From Agrobacterium vaccinii (GTDB taxonomy: Bacteria > Pseudomonadota > Alphaproteobacteria > Rhizobiales > Rhizobiaceae), in contig NZ_CP054151.1 in assembly GCF_021310995.1 (NCBI RefSeq), positions 537,501-601,500 of the forward strand: 64,000 nucleotides of DNA, given 5' to 3'. Shown piece after piece: positions 30,051 to 39,703 of this stretch. Below the pieces are notes generated by a model. It did not search any database, was not told the DNA's origin, and was given only the letters and a program-made list of their open reading frames with translations. Every line of letters starts with the position of its first letter. Within the stretch, counting starts at the first letter, position 1. The position numbers and the translations under genes were made by a program.

Positions 30051-30866
30051 TTATTGGCCGTCGATAGCCTTGCCGATATAGGCGATGGATTGCTGATAGA
30101 CGCTTGCGGCGTTCCAGCCCTGAATGGCCGAAAAGTTCGACTGACCCTGCTGATACCCTGCACCGCGCTGCCAGCCATGGCCAACAAGGAAGTTAGCCGT
30201 TGAGGCCAGAGCATCGGCGCGCGAACCGACGAGATCGATGCGACCGTTGCGGTCGAAGTCCACACCGTAGCGAAGAACATTGAGCGGCAGGAACTGCGTC
30301 TGGCCGATTTCGCCGTGTGCTGCACCCTTTGCTGTCACACTCAGATTGCCGCTGGCAACCAGTTTCAGAGCAGCATAGAGCTGTTCGGTAAAGTAGTCCG
30401 AACGACGGCAGTCATAGGACAGGGTTGCGACAGCAGACAGCGTGTGCTGGTTGCCCATAAAGCCGCCGAAGCCTGTTTCCATGCCCCAGATCGCCAGAAG
30501 CGGGCCTGCTGGAACGCCATAGGCGCGTTCGATATTGGCAAACAGAGCCGCATTGTTCTTCTTCATCGCTTTGCCGCGAGAAATAATGGCCTGTCCGCCA
30601 CGCTTTTGCATGAACTGGTCGAAGGACAGTTTGAAGCTGTGCTGACCGCGATCCGCACGGATCGTAGCCTGATTGTAGGACACGCCGGAGAATGCGCGGT
30701 CGAGAACCGAACCGCTGATACCACGGCCTGCGGCCTCCTGCTTGAACGCGCCCACCCAGGCATCGAAGCCCGCCGACGTATTACCGCACTGCGCCGCCAG
30801 AACGGGCGTTGCCGCCAGTGCTGCGACCATTACCACGCCAACGGAAAAAGCCTTCATTGCCCGCAT
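30051..30866 (-). CDS. MltB-family lytic murein transglycosylase
   Basis: A 271-residue exported protein with a signal peptide (about 1-25, ending VLAAQ) and an SLT_2/MltB domain. The catalytic Glu is E130 in AIWGMETGFGG. Other family segments are ARQ-type peptidoglycan-groove residues and GEIGQTQFLPLNVLRYGVDF. It cleaves peptidoglycan to anhydromuropeptides in the periplasm. There is no lipobox or C-terminal peptidoglycan-binding domain. It converges with the carbonic anhydrase gene. Confidence 0.92.
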   Translation of the reverse strand: MRAMKAFSVGVVMVAALAATPVLAAQCGNTSAGFDAWVGAFKQEAAGRGISGSVLDRAFSGVSYNQATIRADRGQHSFKLSFDQFMQKRGGQAIISRGKAMKKNNAALFANIERAYGVPAGPLLAIWGMETGFGGFMGNQHTLSAVATLSYDCRRSDYFTEQLYAALKLVASGNLSVTAKGAAHGEIGQTQFLPLNVLRYGVDFDRNGRIDLVGSRADALASTANFLVGHGWQRGAGYQQGQSNFSAIQGWNAASVYQQSIAYIGKAIDGQ

Positions 30867-30991
30867 CAGATTTTGCCTTCAAATTCGTTTGGGATCATGC
30901 CCAGCGCTGTTGTGAGACCAGAGAGAAATCACCGGATTTTAAATTGCCCGCCATCATCATAACCAGCAAATAAACTGCCCGTGATAAAGAA

Positions 30992-31034
30992 CAAACTAAA
31001 AACCCGCCCATTTCACTCATGGAATGGACGGGTT
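30992..31034 (-). terminator. Intrinsic terminator of asd
   Basis: On the minus strand AACCCG-t-CCATT pairs with AATGG-g-CGGGTT (arms 31023-31034 and 31001-31012, one mismatch), followed by a T-rich stretch. It lies 28 bases after the asd stop. Confidence 0.88.
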
Positions 31035-31061
31035 ATAGTTAATAGTTGTTAAAAAACCGTA

Positions 31062-32096
31062 TCAGGCAGCGACCTTGCGTGGCTTGATAAGGCCGCGATT
31101 AACCAGAAGCTCGGCAATCTGGATCGCGTTCAGCGCTGCACCCTTGCGCAGGTTATCCGAAACAACCCAGATGTTCAGGCCATTTTCGACCGTTGCATCT
31201 TCGCGGATGCGCGAAATATAGGTCGCGTCTTCGCCAGCGCATTCAACCGGAGTGATGTAGCCGCCGTTTTCATGCTTGTCGATAACGAGGCAGCCTGGGG
31301 CTTCGCGCAGGATATCGCGAGCCTGATCGGCAGTGATTTCGTTTTCGAATTCGATGTTGACGGATTCAGAATGGCCGATGAAAACCGGAACGCGCACGGC
31401 AGTGCAGGTCACCTTGATCTTCGGGTCCAGCATCTTTTTGGTTTCGGCCAGAACCTTCCACTCTTCCTTCGTGTATCCGTCTTCCATGAACACATCGATG
31501 TGCGGAATGACGTTGAAGGCGATGCGCTTGGTAAACTTCTTGGTCTCGACTGGGTCGGCGACGAAGACGGCGCGTGTCTGCTGGAACAGTTCGTCCATGC
31601 CTTCCTTGCCGGCACCGGACACCGACTGGTAGGTGGAGACGACGACGCGCTTGATCGTTGCGGCATCATGCAAAGGCTTCAAGGCAACGACGAGCTGTGC
31701 CGTGGAGCAATTGGGGTTGGCAATGATATTACGCTTGCGGAAACCTTCGATGGCATCGGCGTTGACTTCGGGAACGATCAACGGAACGTCCTGATCGTAG
31801 CGCCATGCGGAAGAGTTATCGATGACGACGCAGCCCTGCGCGCCGATTTTAGGCGACCACTTCTTCGAGACATCGCCGCCAGCAGACATCAGGCAGATGT
31901 CGGTGTCGGAGAAATCGTAGTTCTCCATGTTGGATACCTTCAGCGTGCGGTCGCCATAGGAGACTTCCGTGCCTTGGCTGCGAGCGGATGCCAGCGCCAC
32001 GACTTCATCAGCCGGAAACCCGCGCTCGGCAAGAATATTGAGCATTTCACGACCGACATTGCCGGTAGCGCCTGCGATTGCAACTTTGAAACCCAT
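31062..32096 (-). CDS. asd: Aspartate-semialdehyde dehydrogenase
   Basis: A 344-residue enzyme making L-aspartate 4-semialdehyde for lysine, threonine and methionine synthesis and for diaminopimelate. The N-terminal AGATGNVGREML binds NADP; the active-site C130 lies in IIANPNCST; the His region is FIGHSESVNIEFE. I chose the ATG at 32096 (MGFKVAIAG); the open frame upstream adds a basic stretch foreign to the family. A strong terminator follows. Confidence 0.96.
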   Translation of the reverse strand: MGFKVAIAGATGNVGREMLNILAERGFPADEVVALASARSQGTEVSYGDRTLKVSNMENYDFSDTDICLMSAGGDVSKKWSPKIGAQGCVVIDNSSAWRYDQDVPLIVPEVNADAIEGFRKRNIIANPNCSTAQLVVALKPLHDAATIKRVVVSTYQSVSGAGKEGMDELFQQTRAVFVADPVETKKFTKRIAFNVIPHIDVFMEDGYTKEEWKVLAETKKMLDPKIKVTCTAVRVPVFIGHSESVNIEFENEITADQARDILREAPGCLVIDKHENGGYITPVECAGEDATYISRIREDATVENGLNIWVVSDNLRKGAALNAIQIAELLVNRGLIKPRKVAA

Positions 32097-32599
32097 GATC
32101 AAGCTCTCTTTCTGCCTCTCCTCTTTTTTGGTGAGGGGACCCCGCAAATCGGCGGGTTCCTTCTTCCCCGACCAAACCGGGGAGAGAGCGGCGGGCCAGA
32201 GACGTTAGACGGTTTTAATCGTCGTTTTGGCCGTAATTCGGATGGAAACAGAAAAGCACGAGTGATCACCGACAGGCTGTGCCGGGTTTTGCATGACAAC
32301 TATGTTGTGCATGTGTTCGATCAAGTTCGCGCTCCTTTTCGAGGCAAAGCTATTATGGTGTTTGTATTTTCTGTCAAGCGCAAACGCACGGCAATTTGGT
32401 CTTCGGCGGAAGCAATTCGGTGATCTGTGGCTGCAACGGGGCCCGGCGAAATTAGACTAAAGTCATAAGCCGAAAGCATCGCTCTTCCTTTTGTTAATTT
32501 TCTGTCAAGCTGTTGCAAGGTGCATCGTGCCGAAAGGGCAGTCCGGGGGAGAAACGGGCTGCTGCGATGTGTCATTCATATATCTGTGGAGGACAGACA
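32097..32599. promoter_or_regulatory. 503-base divergent region, asd / MFS transporter
   Basis: No credible gene is seen. Near asd the leader has two small dyads: CCCCG...CGGGG (32166-32182) and an imperfect GGAACCCGC / GCGGGGTCC-type stem further in, resembling rhizobial mosaic repeats. A short frame on the minus strand (32321-32575) has no ribosome site and looks spurious. The MFS gene promoter should lie in the AT-rich part near 32480-32520. Confidence 0.5.
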
Positions 32600-34486
32600 A
32601 TGGCGAATGTAGCAACCGCGACAGCGGAGAAAGCCCGTCCGATGACGGGGGAAGAGAAGAAGGTGATTTTCGCCTCTTCTCTGGGAACAGTGTTCGAGTG
32701 GTACGACTTTTATCTCTACGGCTCGCTGGCCATCTATATCGGTGCGAACTTCTTCAGCCAGTATCCTGAAACAACGCGCAACATTTTCGCTCTTCTCGCC
32801 TTTGCGGCAGGCTTTCTCGTTCGCCCTTTCGGTGCGCTTGTGTTCGGACGGCTGGGCGATCTCGTCGGTCGTAAATACACCTTCCTCGTTACCATCCTGA
32901 TCATGGGCTTCTCGACGTTTCTCGTCGGCGTTCTGCCAAACGCATCGCAGATCGGCATTGCGGCTCCGATTATCCTGATCGTTCTGCGTATGTTGCAGGG
33001 TCTTGCTTTGGGGGGTGAATATGGCGGTGCGGCAACCTACGTCGCCGAACATGCCCCCAATGGCCGTCGCGGCTACTACACATCTTGGATTCAGACGACA
33101 GCGACCCTTGGTCTCTTCCTGTCGCTCGTGGTCATTCTCGGCGTACAATTTGCTTTGGGGCGTGAAGCCTTTGCTGACTGGGGCTGGCGCATTCCGTTCC
33201 TGCTGTCGGTCATCCTGCTTGGCGTTTCCGTCTGGATCCGCCTGAAAATGAGCGAATCCCCTGCCTTCAAAAAGATGAAGGAAGAGGGCAAGACCTCCAA
33301 GGCGCCGCTCAGCGAAGCCTTTGGCCAGTGGAAGAACGCCAAGATCGCAATCATCGCACTCGTCGGCGCCGTCATCGGTCAGGCTGTCGTCTGGTACACG
33401 GGCCAGTTCTACGCGCTGTTCTTCCTGCAAAGCATTCTGAAGGTGGATGGTCAGTCGGCCAATATCATGGTTGCCTGCGCTCTCATCCTCGGAACAGGCT
33501 TCTTCGTTCTGTTCGGATGGCTCTCCGACAAGATCGGCCGCAAGCCCATCATCATGGCAGGTCTCGTTCTGGCCATGTTGACCTATTTCCCGCTGTTCAA
33601 AGCACTGACCTGGGCCGGTAACCCTGCCCTTGCGCAGGCGCAGGCTTCGGTTCGCGCCACGGTGACGGCTGCTCCCGGCGATTGCCGCTTCCAGTTCAAC
33701 CCGACGGGTACGGCTAAATTCACCACGTCTTGCGATATCGCAACCTCGTTCCTCACCAGAAACTCTGTACCTTACGATGTCGTCGCCGGTCCGGCTGGCC
33801 AGCCTGCAACCGTCAAGATCGGTGAGCAGACCATCACGAGCTATGATGCTGTTGCCGCGGGTGCAAACGCCGCTGCAAATGATCGCGCATTCCAGAAGCA
33901 GATCAACATCGCGCTTCACGATGGTGGTTATCCGCTGGTTCGCGGTGCCGCTCAGGTCCCGGCTGCAAAGCTGGATGCCTTCGTTGCTGCCAACCCGGAA
34001 CTTAGCCTCAATGCCGATACGGTTCGCGCCACTCCGGCAAAGACCATACCGGCAGACAAGCTGGTTGCAGACAAGTTGCTGACCCCGGCCGAGCTCAACG
34101 GCGCGACTGAAATGGCCGTCTACACGGTTGCCGGTGGCGGTGCGTTCACGATGGTCGCCGATCCTGCTGCCGTCAACTGGATCGCTATCATCGCCGTTCT
34201 AACCGTGCTCGTCATCTACGTGACGATGGTCTACGGCCCGATTGCAGCGCTTCTGGTCGAACTCTTCCCTACCCGCATTCGCTACACCGGCATGTCCCTG
34301 CCCTACCACATCGGTAACGGCTGGTTCGGTGGCTTGCTGCCTGCAACGGCGTTCGCCATGAGTGCTGCCAAGGGCGATATCTATTACGGCCTCTGGTATC
34401 CGATCATTTTCGCAGGCATCACACTGGTCATCGGCCTGCTGTTCCTGCCGGAAACCAAGGATCGCGACATCCACAAGATGGATTAA
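32600..34486 (+). CDS. MFS transporter (metabolite:H+ symporter type) with large periplasmic insert
   Basis: A 628-residue transporter where about 430-550 is usual. It has 12 predicted helices, motif A repeats FGRLGDLVGRK (after helix 2) and GWLSDKIGRK (after helix 8), and LGGEYGGAATYVAEH, which mark the MHS group (ShiA/ProP-like) of proton-coupled carboxylate importers. About 180 extra residues (342-525), including C362 and C378, lie between helices 9 and 10 and should face the periplasm. GGAGGA precedes the ATG at 32600. The substrate is unknown. Confidence 0.9.
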   Translation: MANVATATAEKARPMTGEEKKVIFASSLGTVFEWYDFYLYGSLAIYIGANFFSQYPETTRNIFALLAFAAGFLVRPFGALVFGRLGDLVGRKYTFLVTILIMGFSTFLVGVLPNASQIGIAAPIILIVLRMLQGLALGGEYGGAATYVAEHAPNGRRGYYTSWIQTTATLGLFLSLVVILGVQFALGREAFADWGWRIPFLLSVILLGVSVWIRLKMSESPAFKKMKEEGKTSKAPLSEAFGQWKNAKIAIIALVGAVIGQAVVWYTGQFYALFFLQSILKVDGQSANIMVACALILGTGFFVLFGWLSDKIGRKPIIMAGLVLAMLTYFPLFKALTWAGNPALAQAQASVRATVTAAPGDCRFQFNPTGTAKFTTSCDIATSFLTRNSVPYDVVAGPAGQPATVKIGEQTITSYDAVAAGANAAANDRAFQKQINIALHDGGYPLVRGAAQVPAAKLDAFVAANPELSLNADTVRATPAKTIPADKLVADKLLTPAELNGATEMAVYTVAGGGAFTMVADPAAVNWIAIIAVLTVLVIYVTMVYGPIAALLVELFPTRIRYTGMSLPYHIGNGWFGGLLPATAFAMSAAKGDIYYGLWYPIIFAGITLVIGLLFLPETKDRDIHKMD

Positions 34487-34504
34487 TCGCACCCGCTGAA
34501 ACAC

Positions 34505-34535
34505 AAAACCCGGCAAGTCGATTGCCGGGTTTTTC
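34505..34535. terminator. Bidirectional intrinsic terminator, MFS gene / uxuB
   Basis: AACCCGGCAA (34507-34516), a five-base loop and TTGCCGGGTT (34522-34531) form a perfect stem with T-runs leaving on both strands. It lies between two convergent genes. Confidence 0.93.
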
Positions 34536-34557
34536 AATGTCCTGACAGTAATTGCCG

Positions 34558-35964
34558 TCAACGGTTCAAGGCGGCCAGTTCACCGTTGACGAGATCGCGC
34601 CATGCACGGTTTTCGACCAGCGGCGTCGGAAACAGTCCCTTGACCGAGAAGAGAAACGCCGAGGGGTCGTTGTCATCCACATTCCGTGCGGCAGCCAGAA
34701 TGTCGTCCCGTCTGGGATCGTTGAGATCGCCGCGTTTGTGGATAGACGCAATCCAGAGTGCCACGACATAGGCGAATTCCGCACCATACCCGCCAGCCTC
34801 AAGAGTCTCTATCGCTGCAGCCAGAATGCGCTGCGGCAGTTTTTGGCTGGTGTCCATGGCAATCTGAGCGTTGCGATGGGCAATAGTGGGATTGGCAAAA
34901 CGCTCCAGCAACTGGTTTCGGTAGGATGGCAGATCGATGCCCGGCACCGCATCCAGCGTTGCTGTCGCGGCTTCCATATGCCGCTCCACCTTGGCCACGA
35001 ATTCGGGCACGGCCATTACGTCTCTTACGAATTCCAGATCGTGCAGAATGCCAAGATGCGCAATCAGCGTGTGCGACCCATTCAGCAATCGCAGTTTCAT
35101 GTCTTCATACGGCACCACAGACTGTGCAAACACCGCGCCTGCACCTTCCCAGGCCGGGCGCCCCGAAACAAAATCGTCTTCGATGACCCATTGCATGAAC
35201 GGTTCCGTCTCGATGGCAAGCTTGTCTTCCACACCCAGCAAGGATGCTGCGCGGGCCCGCGTTTCATCCGTCGCTGCGGGAACGATGCGGTCCACCATGC
35301 TGCATGGGAATTTGCCTTCCTGCGAAATCCACTGCGCCAGTTCCGGGTCACGAAACGTTGCCATTTCCAGCACCAGACGGCGTACGACGTGACCGTTGGA
35401 CGGCAGGTTATCGCAGCAAAGAACAGTATAGGGCGGCAAGCCTTTCTCCCTACGCCGCGCAAGGCCTTCGACGATGAACCCGATCACGCCCTTGGGTGAA
35501 TGGGGGCTGGCCTTATCCGCCGCGATGGCGGGGTGGGCCATGTCCAGCCCGCCAGTGACGGGATCCAGTCCGTAGGCTTTCTCACTGACCGTCAGGGTCA
35601 CGATGCGGGTGTTGGGGCTGGCGAGATAGTCCAGCACGTCATCAGCCCGTTCTGCGGCACAGAGCCAGTCAACGGTTACACCCATGATCTGCGCATCGTC
35701 ACCCTCAGCACCACGTACGATGATGGAATAGAGGCCATCCTGTTGTTCAAGGGCGCGGACCGGCTCCGGGGAGCGCAGGTTGACGGCGACGATGCCCCAA
35801 GGGCCGAAGCTCTTCTCGATCGCTTTTTGCGTGAAGACGGCCTGATGCGCGCGGTGAAAGGCGCCAAGACCGATATGAACGATGCCAGGTTTCAACGCCG
35901 CGCGGTCAAAAGCGGGCTTCGTCACGTTAGGCTTCAGATGGGTTGAATTGGACAGCGTCGTCAT
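34558..35964 (-). CDS. uxuB: Mannitol dehydrogenase-family fructuronate reductase
   Basis: A 468-residue long-chain polyol dehydrogenase. The NAD-binding start is GIVHIGLGAFHRAHQA; CDNLPSNG and the catalytic Lys region follow. In this context it should be UxuB, reducing D-fructuronate to D-mannonate with NADH. It starts 5 bases after uxuA and is the last gene of the hexuronate operon. Mannitol or arabinitol dehydrogenase is the alternative, less likely beside uxuA. Confidence 0.9.
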   Translation of the reverse strand: MTTLSNSTHLKPNVTKPAFDRAALKPGIVHIGLGAFHRAHQAVFTQKAIEKSFGPWGIVAVNLRSPEPVRALEQQDGLYSIIVRGAEGDDAQIMGVTVDWLCAAERADDVLDYLASPNTRIVTLTVSEKAYGLDPVTGGLDMAHPAIAADKASPHSPKGVIGFIVEGLARRREKGLPPYTVLCCDNLPSNGHVVRRLVLEMATFRDPELAQWISQEGKFPCSMVDRIVPAATDETRARAASLLGVEDKLAIETEPFMQWVIEDDFVSGRPAWEGAGAVFAQSVVPYEDMKLRLLNGSHTLIAHLGILHDLEFVRDVMAVPEFVAKVERHMEAATATLDAVPGIDLPSYRNQLLERFANPTIAHRNAQIAMDTSQKLPQRILAAAIETLEAGGYGAEFAYVVALWIASIHKRGDLNDPRRDDILAAARNVDDNDPSAFLFSVKGLFPTPLVENRAWRDLVNGELAALNR

Positions 35965-35969
35965 AAGGG

Positions 35970-37166
35970 TCAGTTCCTTCCGAATTGCGGGTGGAGAAGC
36001 GCACGCTCTATGCCGCGCAGTTCTGCCAGACCCTTGAGACGCCCGATGGCAGGATAACCGGGCTGCGCGCCGCGCTGAAGGTCATCGAGAATTTCCTGAC
36101 CGTGGTCGGGGCGCATGGCGATGCGATGGTCCCCCCGCCCTTCGGCACGGCGGCGTTTTTCTTCGTCCAGCAGGGCAGCGATGACCGCAACCATATCGGT
36201 TGATCCTTCCAGATGCTCGTCTTCAAAAAAGGAGCACGGCACCGTGTCCGTATCCCGGGTCACATTGCGTAGGTGCACGAAGTGAATGCGATCCGCAAAT
36301 CGTCGAGCGATCATGGGCAGGTCATTGTCTGCCCGCGCACCCAGTGAACCGGTACACAGTGTCACGCCATTTGCCCGACTATCGACCTGGCCGAGCATAT
36401 GCGCATAGTCGGATTCGGTGGACAGGATGCGTGGCAGGCCCAGCAGAGGCCATGGCGGATCGTCCCCGTGGGCGCAGATATTGATACCGACCTCTTCGGC
36501 AACCGGGACCACCTGCGACAGAAAATCCACCAGATTTGCCTGAAGCCGTAGCCGGTCGACACCCTGATAGGAGCGCAGTTTTTCAAGAAGTTGATCCAGC
36601 GTGTAGCCATCCGCAGACCCCGGCAGGCCCGCACCGATATTGACGCTGAGCGCGATGACCTTGGTATCGGGCATCTCCGAAAACCGCCGCGCGGCTTCTT
36701 CGGTAAGCCAGTCGGGATAATCGGCACGCGCATCCGGGCGCTTCAGAATGTGGATATCGAAGGCTACGAAATCCGTCAGGTCGAAGCGCATCGCCTTTGC
36801 ACCATGGCGCGTATCCCACCGCAGATCGGTGCGCGTCCAGTCCAGTATTGGCATGAAATTGTAGCAGACGGTGCGAATACCCGTCGCGGACAGGCGTCTT
36901 AGCGTCTCCTGCCAATGGGCGATATGCGCTTTCCAGTCACCGCTCTGCGTCTTGATGTCTTCCGACACAGGCACGCTTTCCACAACGTCCCAATAGAGAC
37001 CGCCCGCCTTGATCTCGTCATGCCTTTTCGCAATCTCGTCAACCGGCCAAACTGCGCCCGTTTCGATGTGATGCAGCGCGCTGACGATGCCGTCAGCGCC
37101 TGCCTGCGCGGCATCCCGCACGGAAACCTTATCCACAGGCCCAAACCAGCGCCATGTATGCTTCAT
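35970..37166 (-). CDS. uxuA: Mannonate dehydratase
   Basis: A 398-residue UxuA enzyme that dehydrates D-mannonate to 2-dehydro-3-deoxygluconate. Family stretches are WRWFGPVDKV, CYNFMPILDWTRTDL, NICAHGDDPPWPLLGLPRI, CTGSLGAR and IHFVHLRN, with metal ligands His and Cys in these. Length matches the family. It follows the idonate-type dehydrogenase gene by 28 bases. Confidence 0.96.
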   Translation of the reverse strand: MKHTWRWFGPVDKVSVRDAAQAGADGIVSALHHIETGAVWPVDEIAKRHDEIKAGGLYWDVVESVPVSEDIKTQSGDWKAHIAHWQETLRRLSATGIRTVCYNFMPILDWTRTDLRWDTRHGAKAMRFDLTDFVAFDIHILKRPDARADYPDWLTEEAARRFSEMPDTKVIALSVNIGAGLPGSADGYTLDQLLEKLRSYQGVDRLRLQANLVDFLSQVVPVAEEVGINICAHGDDPPWPLLGLPRILSTESDYAHMLGQVDSRANGVTLCTGSLGARADNDLPMIARRFADRIHFVHLRNVTRDTDTVPCSFFEDEHLEGSTDMVAVIAALLDEEKRRRAEGRGDHRIAMRPDHGQEILDDLQRGAQPGYPAIGRLKGLAELRGIERALLHPQFGRN

Positions 37167-37194
37167 CTTGTCTATCCCTCAGATATCAATGGCA

Positions 37195-38235
37195 TCAGCC
37201 GAATGTGATTTGAACCTTGCAAGCAACGGATCGGTCGCCCGCCTGCTCGAATGCGGCGACGGCATCTTGCAACGGAAACGCATGCGAAATAATAGGGCGC
37301 ACGTCGATGGCGCGCGCCGATATGAGCGCTGCGGCCTGCGCAAATTCCTGATCGAAACGCTGGGAACCGCGCCAGACGATTTCCTTGCCCACCAGCGCAT
37401 TAAGTGGAATCGTCATGTCTCCCGTCACGCCCACCTGAACGATAGTGCCGCGTGGTTTGACGACCGCAAAAGCGGAGCGCAAGGCAGGACCGGCAGCCGA
37501 GCAATCGAAAACGACGTCGAACACGCCCTTGTTCGCTTGATAGGGCGTCAGGCCATCCTGATCCGTCAAGACATTGACGGTGCGGTCGGCACCCATGGAG
37601 GTCGCTCTTGCCAGCGCGGCATCGGCAATATCCGTCACCACGATCTCCGCGGCACCGGCATGCCTTGCAGCGGCTACAGTCAGCAACCCGATGGGACCTG
37701 CACCGGTGACGAGCACTCGCTTGTCTTCGAGATCACCGGCCTGAGCCACCGCATGCAGGCAGACGGCGAGCGGTTCGGCACACGCGGCCTCGCCGGGCGT
37801 TATCTCGCCGCCAAAGGCCAGGCATTGCTTTGCGTCGACCACCAACCAATCCCGAAACATCCCCTGCTCATGCGGCAAGCGCATCGCGCTACCCATGAAG
37901 CGCATGTCGAGACAATGGATGGGCTGTCCAATCTGGCAATAATGACACTTACCACAGGGCTGCGACGGGTTTACCGCAACAAGTGAGCCAACCGTCAGGT
38001 GCGATACGCCTTCACCCAGTGCCTCGACATAACCGGATGCCTCATGGCCTGATATGATCGGTTCGCGCACCTGAATGGGGCCGAAACCACCGTCCTGATA
38101 ATAATGGAGGTCGGAACCACAAATGCCGCCTGCCGCCATGCGCAGCAGCACTTGACCGGGACCGGGGGGCTGGAACTCCTGTGTTTCGACCTTGAGGTTC
38201 TGTTTTCCGTAAAGACGCGCGACGCGGGTCGACAT
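37195..38235 (-). CDS. Zinc-dependent L-idonate 5-dehydrogenase-like enzyme
   Basis: A 346-residue medium-chain alcohol dehydrogenase. It carries the IdnD-like stretches GGICGSDLHYYQ, GHEASGYV, NPSQPCGKCHYC (structural-zinc cysteines), MRFMGSAMRLPHEQG and the NAD loop GAGPIGL. IdnD oxidises L-idonate to 5-ketogluconate; within a hexuronate operon it may instead act on a uronate-derived aldonate. It follows a terminator-like hairpin after dctM and precedes uxuA. Confidence 0.85.
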   Translation of the reverse strand: MSTRVARLYGKQNLKVETQEFQPPGPGQVLLRMAAGGICGSDLHYYQDGGFGPIQVREPIISGHEASGYVEALGEGVSHLTVGSLVAVNPSQPCGKCHYCQIGQPIHCLDMRFMGSAMRLPHEQGMFRDWLVVDAKQCLAFGGEITPGEAACAEPLAVCLHAVAQAGDLEDKRVLVTGAGPIGLLTVAAARHAGAAEIVVTDIADAALARATSMGADRTVNVLTDQDGLTPYQANKGVFDVVFDCSAAGPALRSAFAVVKPRGTIVQVGVTGDMTIPLNALVGKEIVWRGSQRFDQEFAQAAALISARAIDVRPIISHAFPLQDAVAAFEQAGDRSVACKVQITFG

Positions 38236-38260
38236 GATGTGCTTTCGTCCCAGTGATTGG

Positions 38261-38290
38261 AGGAAAACCCGCGCGGACAGCCGCGCGGGT
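38261..38290 (-). terminator. Internal terminator-like hairpin after dctM
   Basis: On the minus strand a 10-base perfect GC-rich stem (arms 38281-38290 and 38267-38276, loop of four) is followed by TTTTCC. It lies just after the dctM stop and before the dehydrogenase gene, so it may lower expression of the three enzyme genes relative to the transporter. Confidence 0.75.
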
Positions 38291-38295
38291 GTTTG

Positions 38296-39702
38296 TTATC
38301 GGATCAATCCCATTTCCGTCGGTAGCCAAAGGGTGATGGCTGGAATGAAGGTGATGAGAATGAGGGCGATGAACAGCGGCACCAGCCATGGCAGAATAGC
38401 CATCGTCGTCCGCTCCACCGAAAGCCTAGCCACCCGTGACAGCACGAACAAGACCATGCCGAGCGGCGGATGCAGCAGCCCGATCATCAGATTGAGCGTC
38501 ATGATCAAACCGAAATGCACGGGGTCGATATCGAACTGCAACACCAGCGGCAGGAGGATCGGGACGAGAATGGTAATCGCCGCAATCGTGTCCAGGAAGC
38601 AACCGACGAACAGCATCAGCAGGTTGACCAGCACGAGGAATATCCACTTGCTGTCGGTCAATGTCAGGATGGCACCCGATAGTACCTGCGCCGCCTGGCT
38701 GACGGTGAGCAACCACGCAAAGACGGAGGCCGCCGCCACGATGAACAGAACCGAGGCCGTCGTCTCGATGGTATCGAATGTTGCCTTCGCCAGCGTTTTG
38801 AAGGTCATCGTCCGGTAACGCACAAGGCCGAGGAACAGCGACCACAAGACCGCGGCCACGGCTGCTTCCGTTGGCGTAAACCAGCCCATGGTCATGCCGC
38901 CGATCAGAATGACCGGTGTCATCAAGGCCATGACAGCGGAAAAATCGAAGTACCAATCGCAGGCGATCAACACCGCAAGCACGATGAAAATGGCAAGGTT
39001 GAGCGACAGGCCGAACATCGTCAGCACATAGACGCTGATCGGCACCAGCATGACGACCAAGACTTCCAGCGATGCGCCGAAGATCGTGCGCAGGCTGAAC
39101 GGCGTGTCGGAGCCCCAGTTCTTGATATAGGCAAAGACGGCGACCGTGATCATCATCAGCAACGTCATGACCACACCGGGCAAAATGCCCGCCATGAACA
39201 GTGCGCCGATGGAGACGTTTGCCATCATGCCGTAGATCACGAAAGGCAGGGATGGCGGGAAGATCGGCCCGAGTGTGGCGGATGCAGCCGTGACGCCGAC
39301 AGCCGCCTCGACGGGATAGCCGTGGTCCTTCATCGCCTTGATTTCGATGGTGCCGATACCGGCTGCATCCGCAAGAGCAGTGCCGGACATGCCGGAGAAA
39401 ATGACCGAGCCGATGATGTTGACCTGCGCCAACCCACCCTTCATCCAGCCGACGAGAGCAACGGCGAAGGAGTAGATGCGGCCCGTGACACCTGCCACGT
39501 TCATCAGGTTGCCAGCCAGAATGAAGAACGGCACGGCCAGAAGCGGAAAGCTCTCGACACCGGCAATCATGCGCTGCGCCGCAATGATATCCGGCGCGAC
39601 ATTGTAGGCCAGAATGTAGATCAGTGACGATGTCGCCATGGAAATGGCGACCGGCAAGCCGATCAGCATGAGAAGCAGAAACGATCCAATCAGAACCAGC
39701 AT
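38296..39702 (-). CDS. TRAP transporter large membrane subunit (DctM)
   Basis: A 468-residue DctM-type permease with about 12 hydrophobic segments and family stretches PFFILAGNLMN, FSGMSGTALADAAGIG and LGPIFPPSLPFVIYG. TRAP systems import carboxylates with a Na+ gradient; here uronates or aldonates are likely. I chose the ATG at 39702, preceded by GGAGGAGG and one base after the dctQ stop. Confidence 0.94.
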   Translation of the reverse strand: MLVLIGSFLLLMLIGLPVAISMATSSLIYILAYNVAPDIIAAQRMIAGVESFPLLAVPFFILAGNLMNVAGVTGRIYSFAVALVGWMKGGLAQVNIIGSVIFSGMSGTALADAAGIGTIEIKAMKDHGYPVEAAVGVTAASATLGPIFPPSLPFVIYGMMANVSIGALFMAGILPGVVMTLLMMITVAVFAYIKNWGSDTPFSLRTIFGASLEVLVVMLVPISVYVLTMFGLSLNLAIFIVLAVLIACDWYFDFSAVMALMTPVILIGGMTMGWFTPTEAAVAAVLWSLFLGLVRYRTMTFKTLAKATFDTIETTASVLFIVAAASVFAWLLTVSQAAQVLSGAILTLTDSKWIFLVLVNLLMLFVGCFLDTIAAITILVPILLPLVLQFDIDPVHFGLIMTLNLMIGLLHPPLGMVLFVLSRVARLSVERTTMAILPWLVPLFIALILITFIPAITLWLPTEMGLIR

Positions 39703-39703
39703 G

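Noticed and set aside
32097..32220. Possible riboswitch in the asd leader
   Set aside because: Only small GC dyads typical of intergenic repeats; no lysine or SAM riboswitch core could be recognised.
32321..32575. 84-codon minus-strand frame between asd and the MFS gene
   Set aside because: No ribosome site, no recognisable motif, and it covers the likely MFS promoter.
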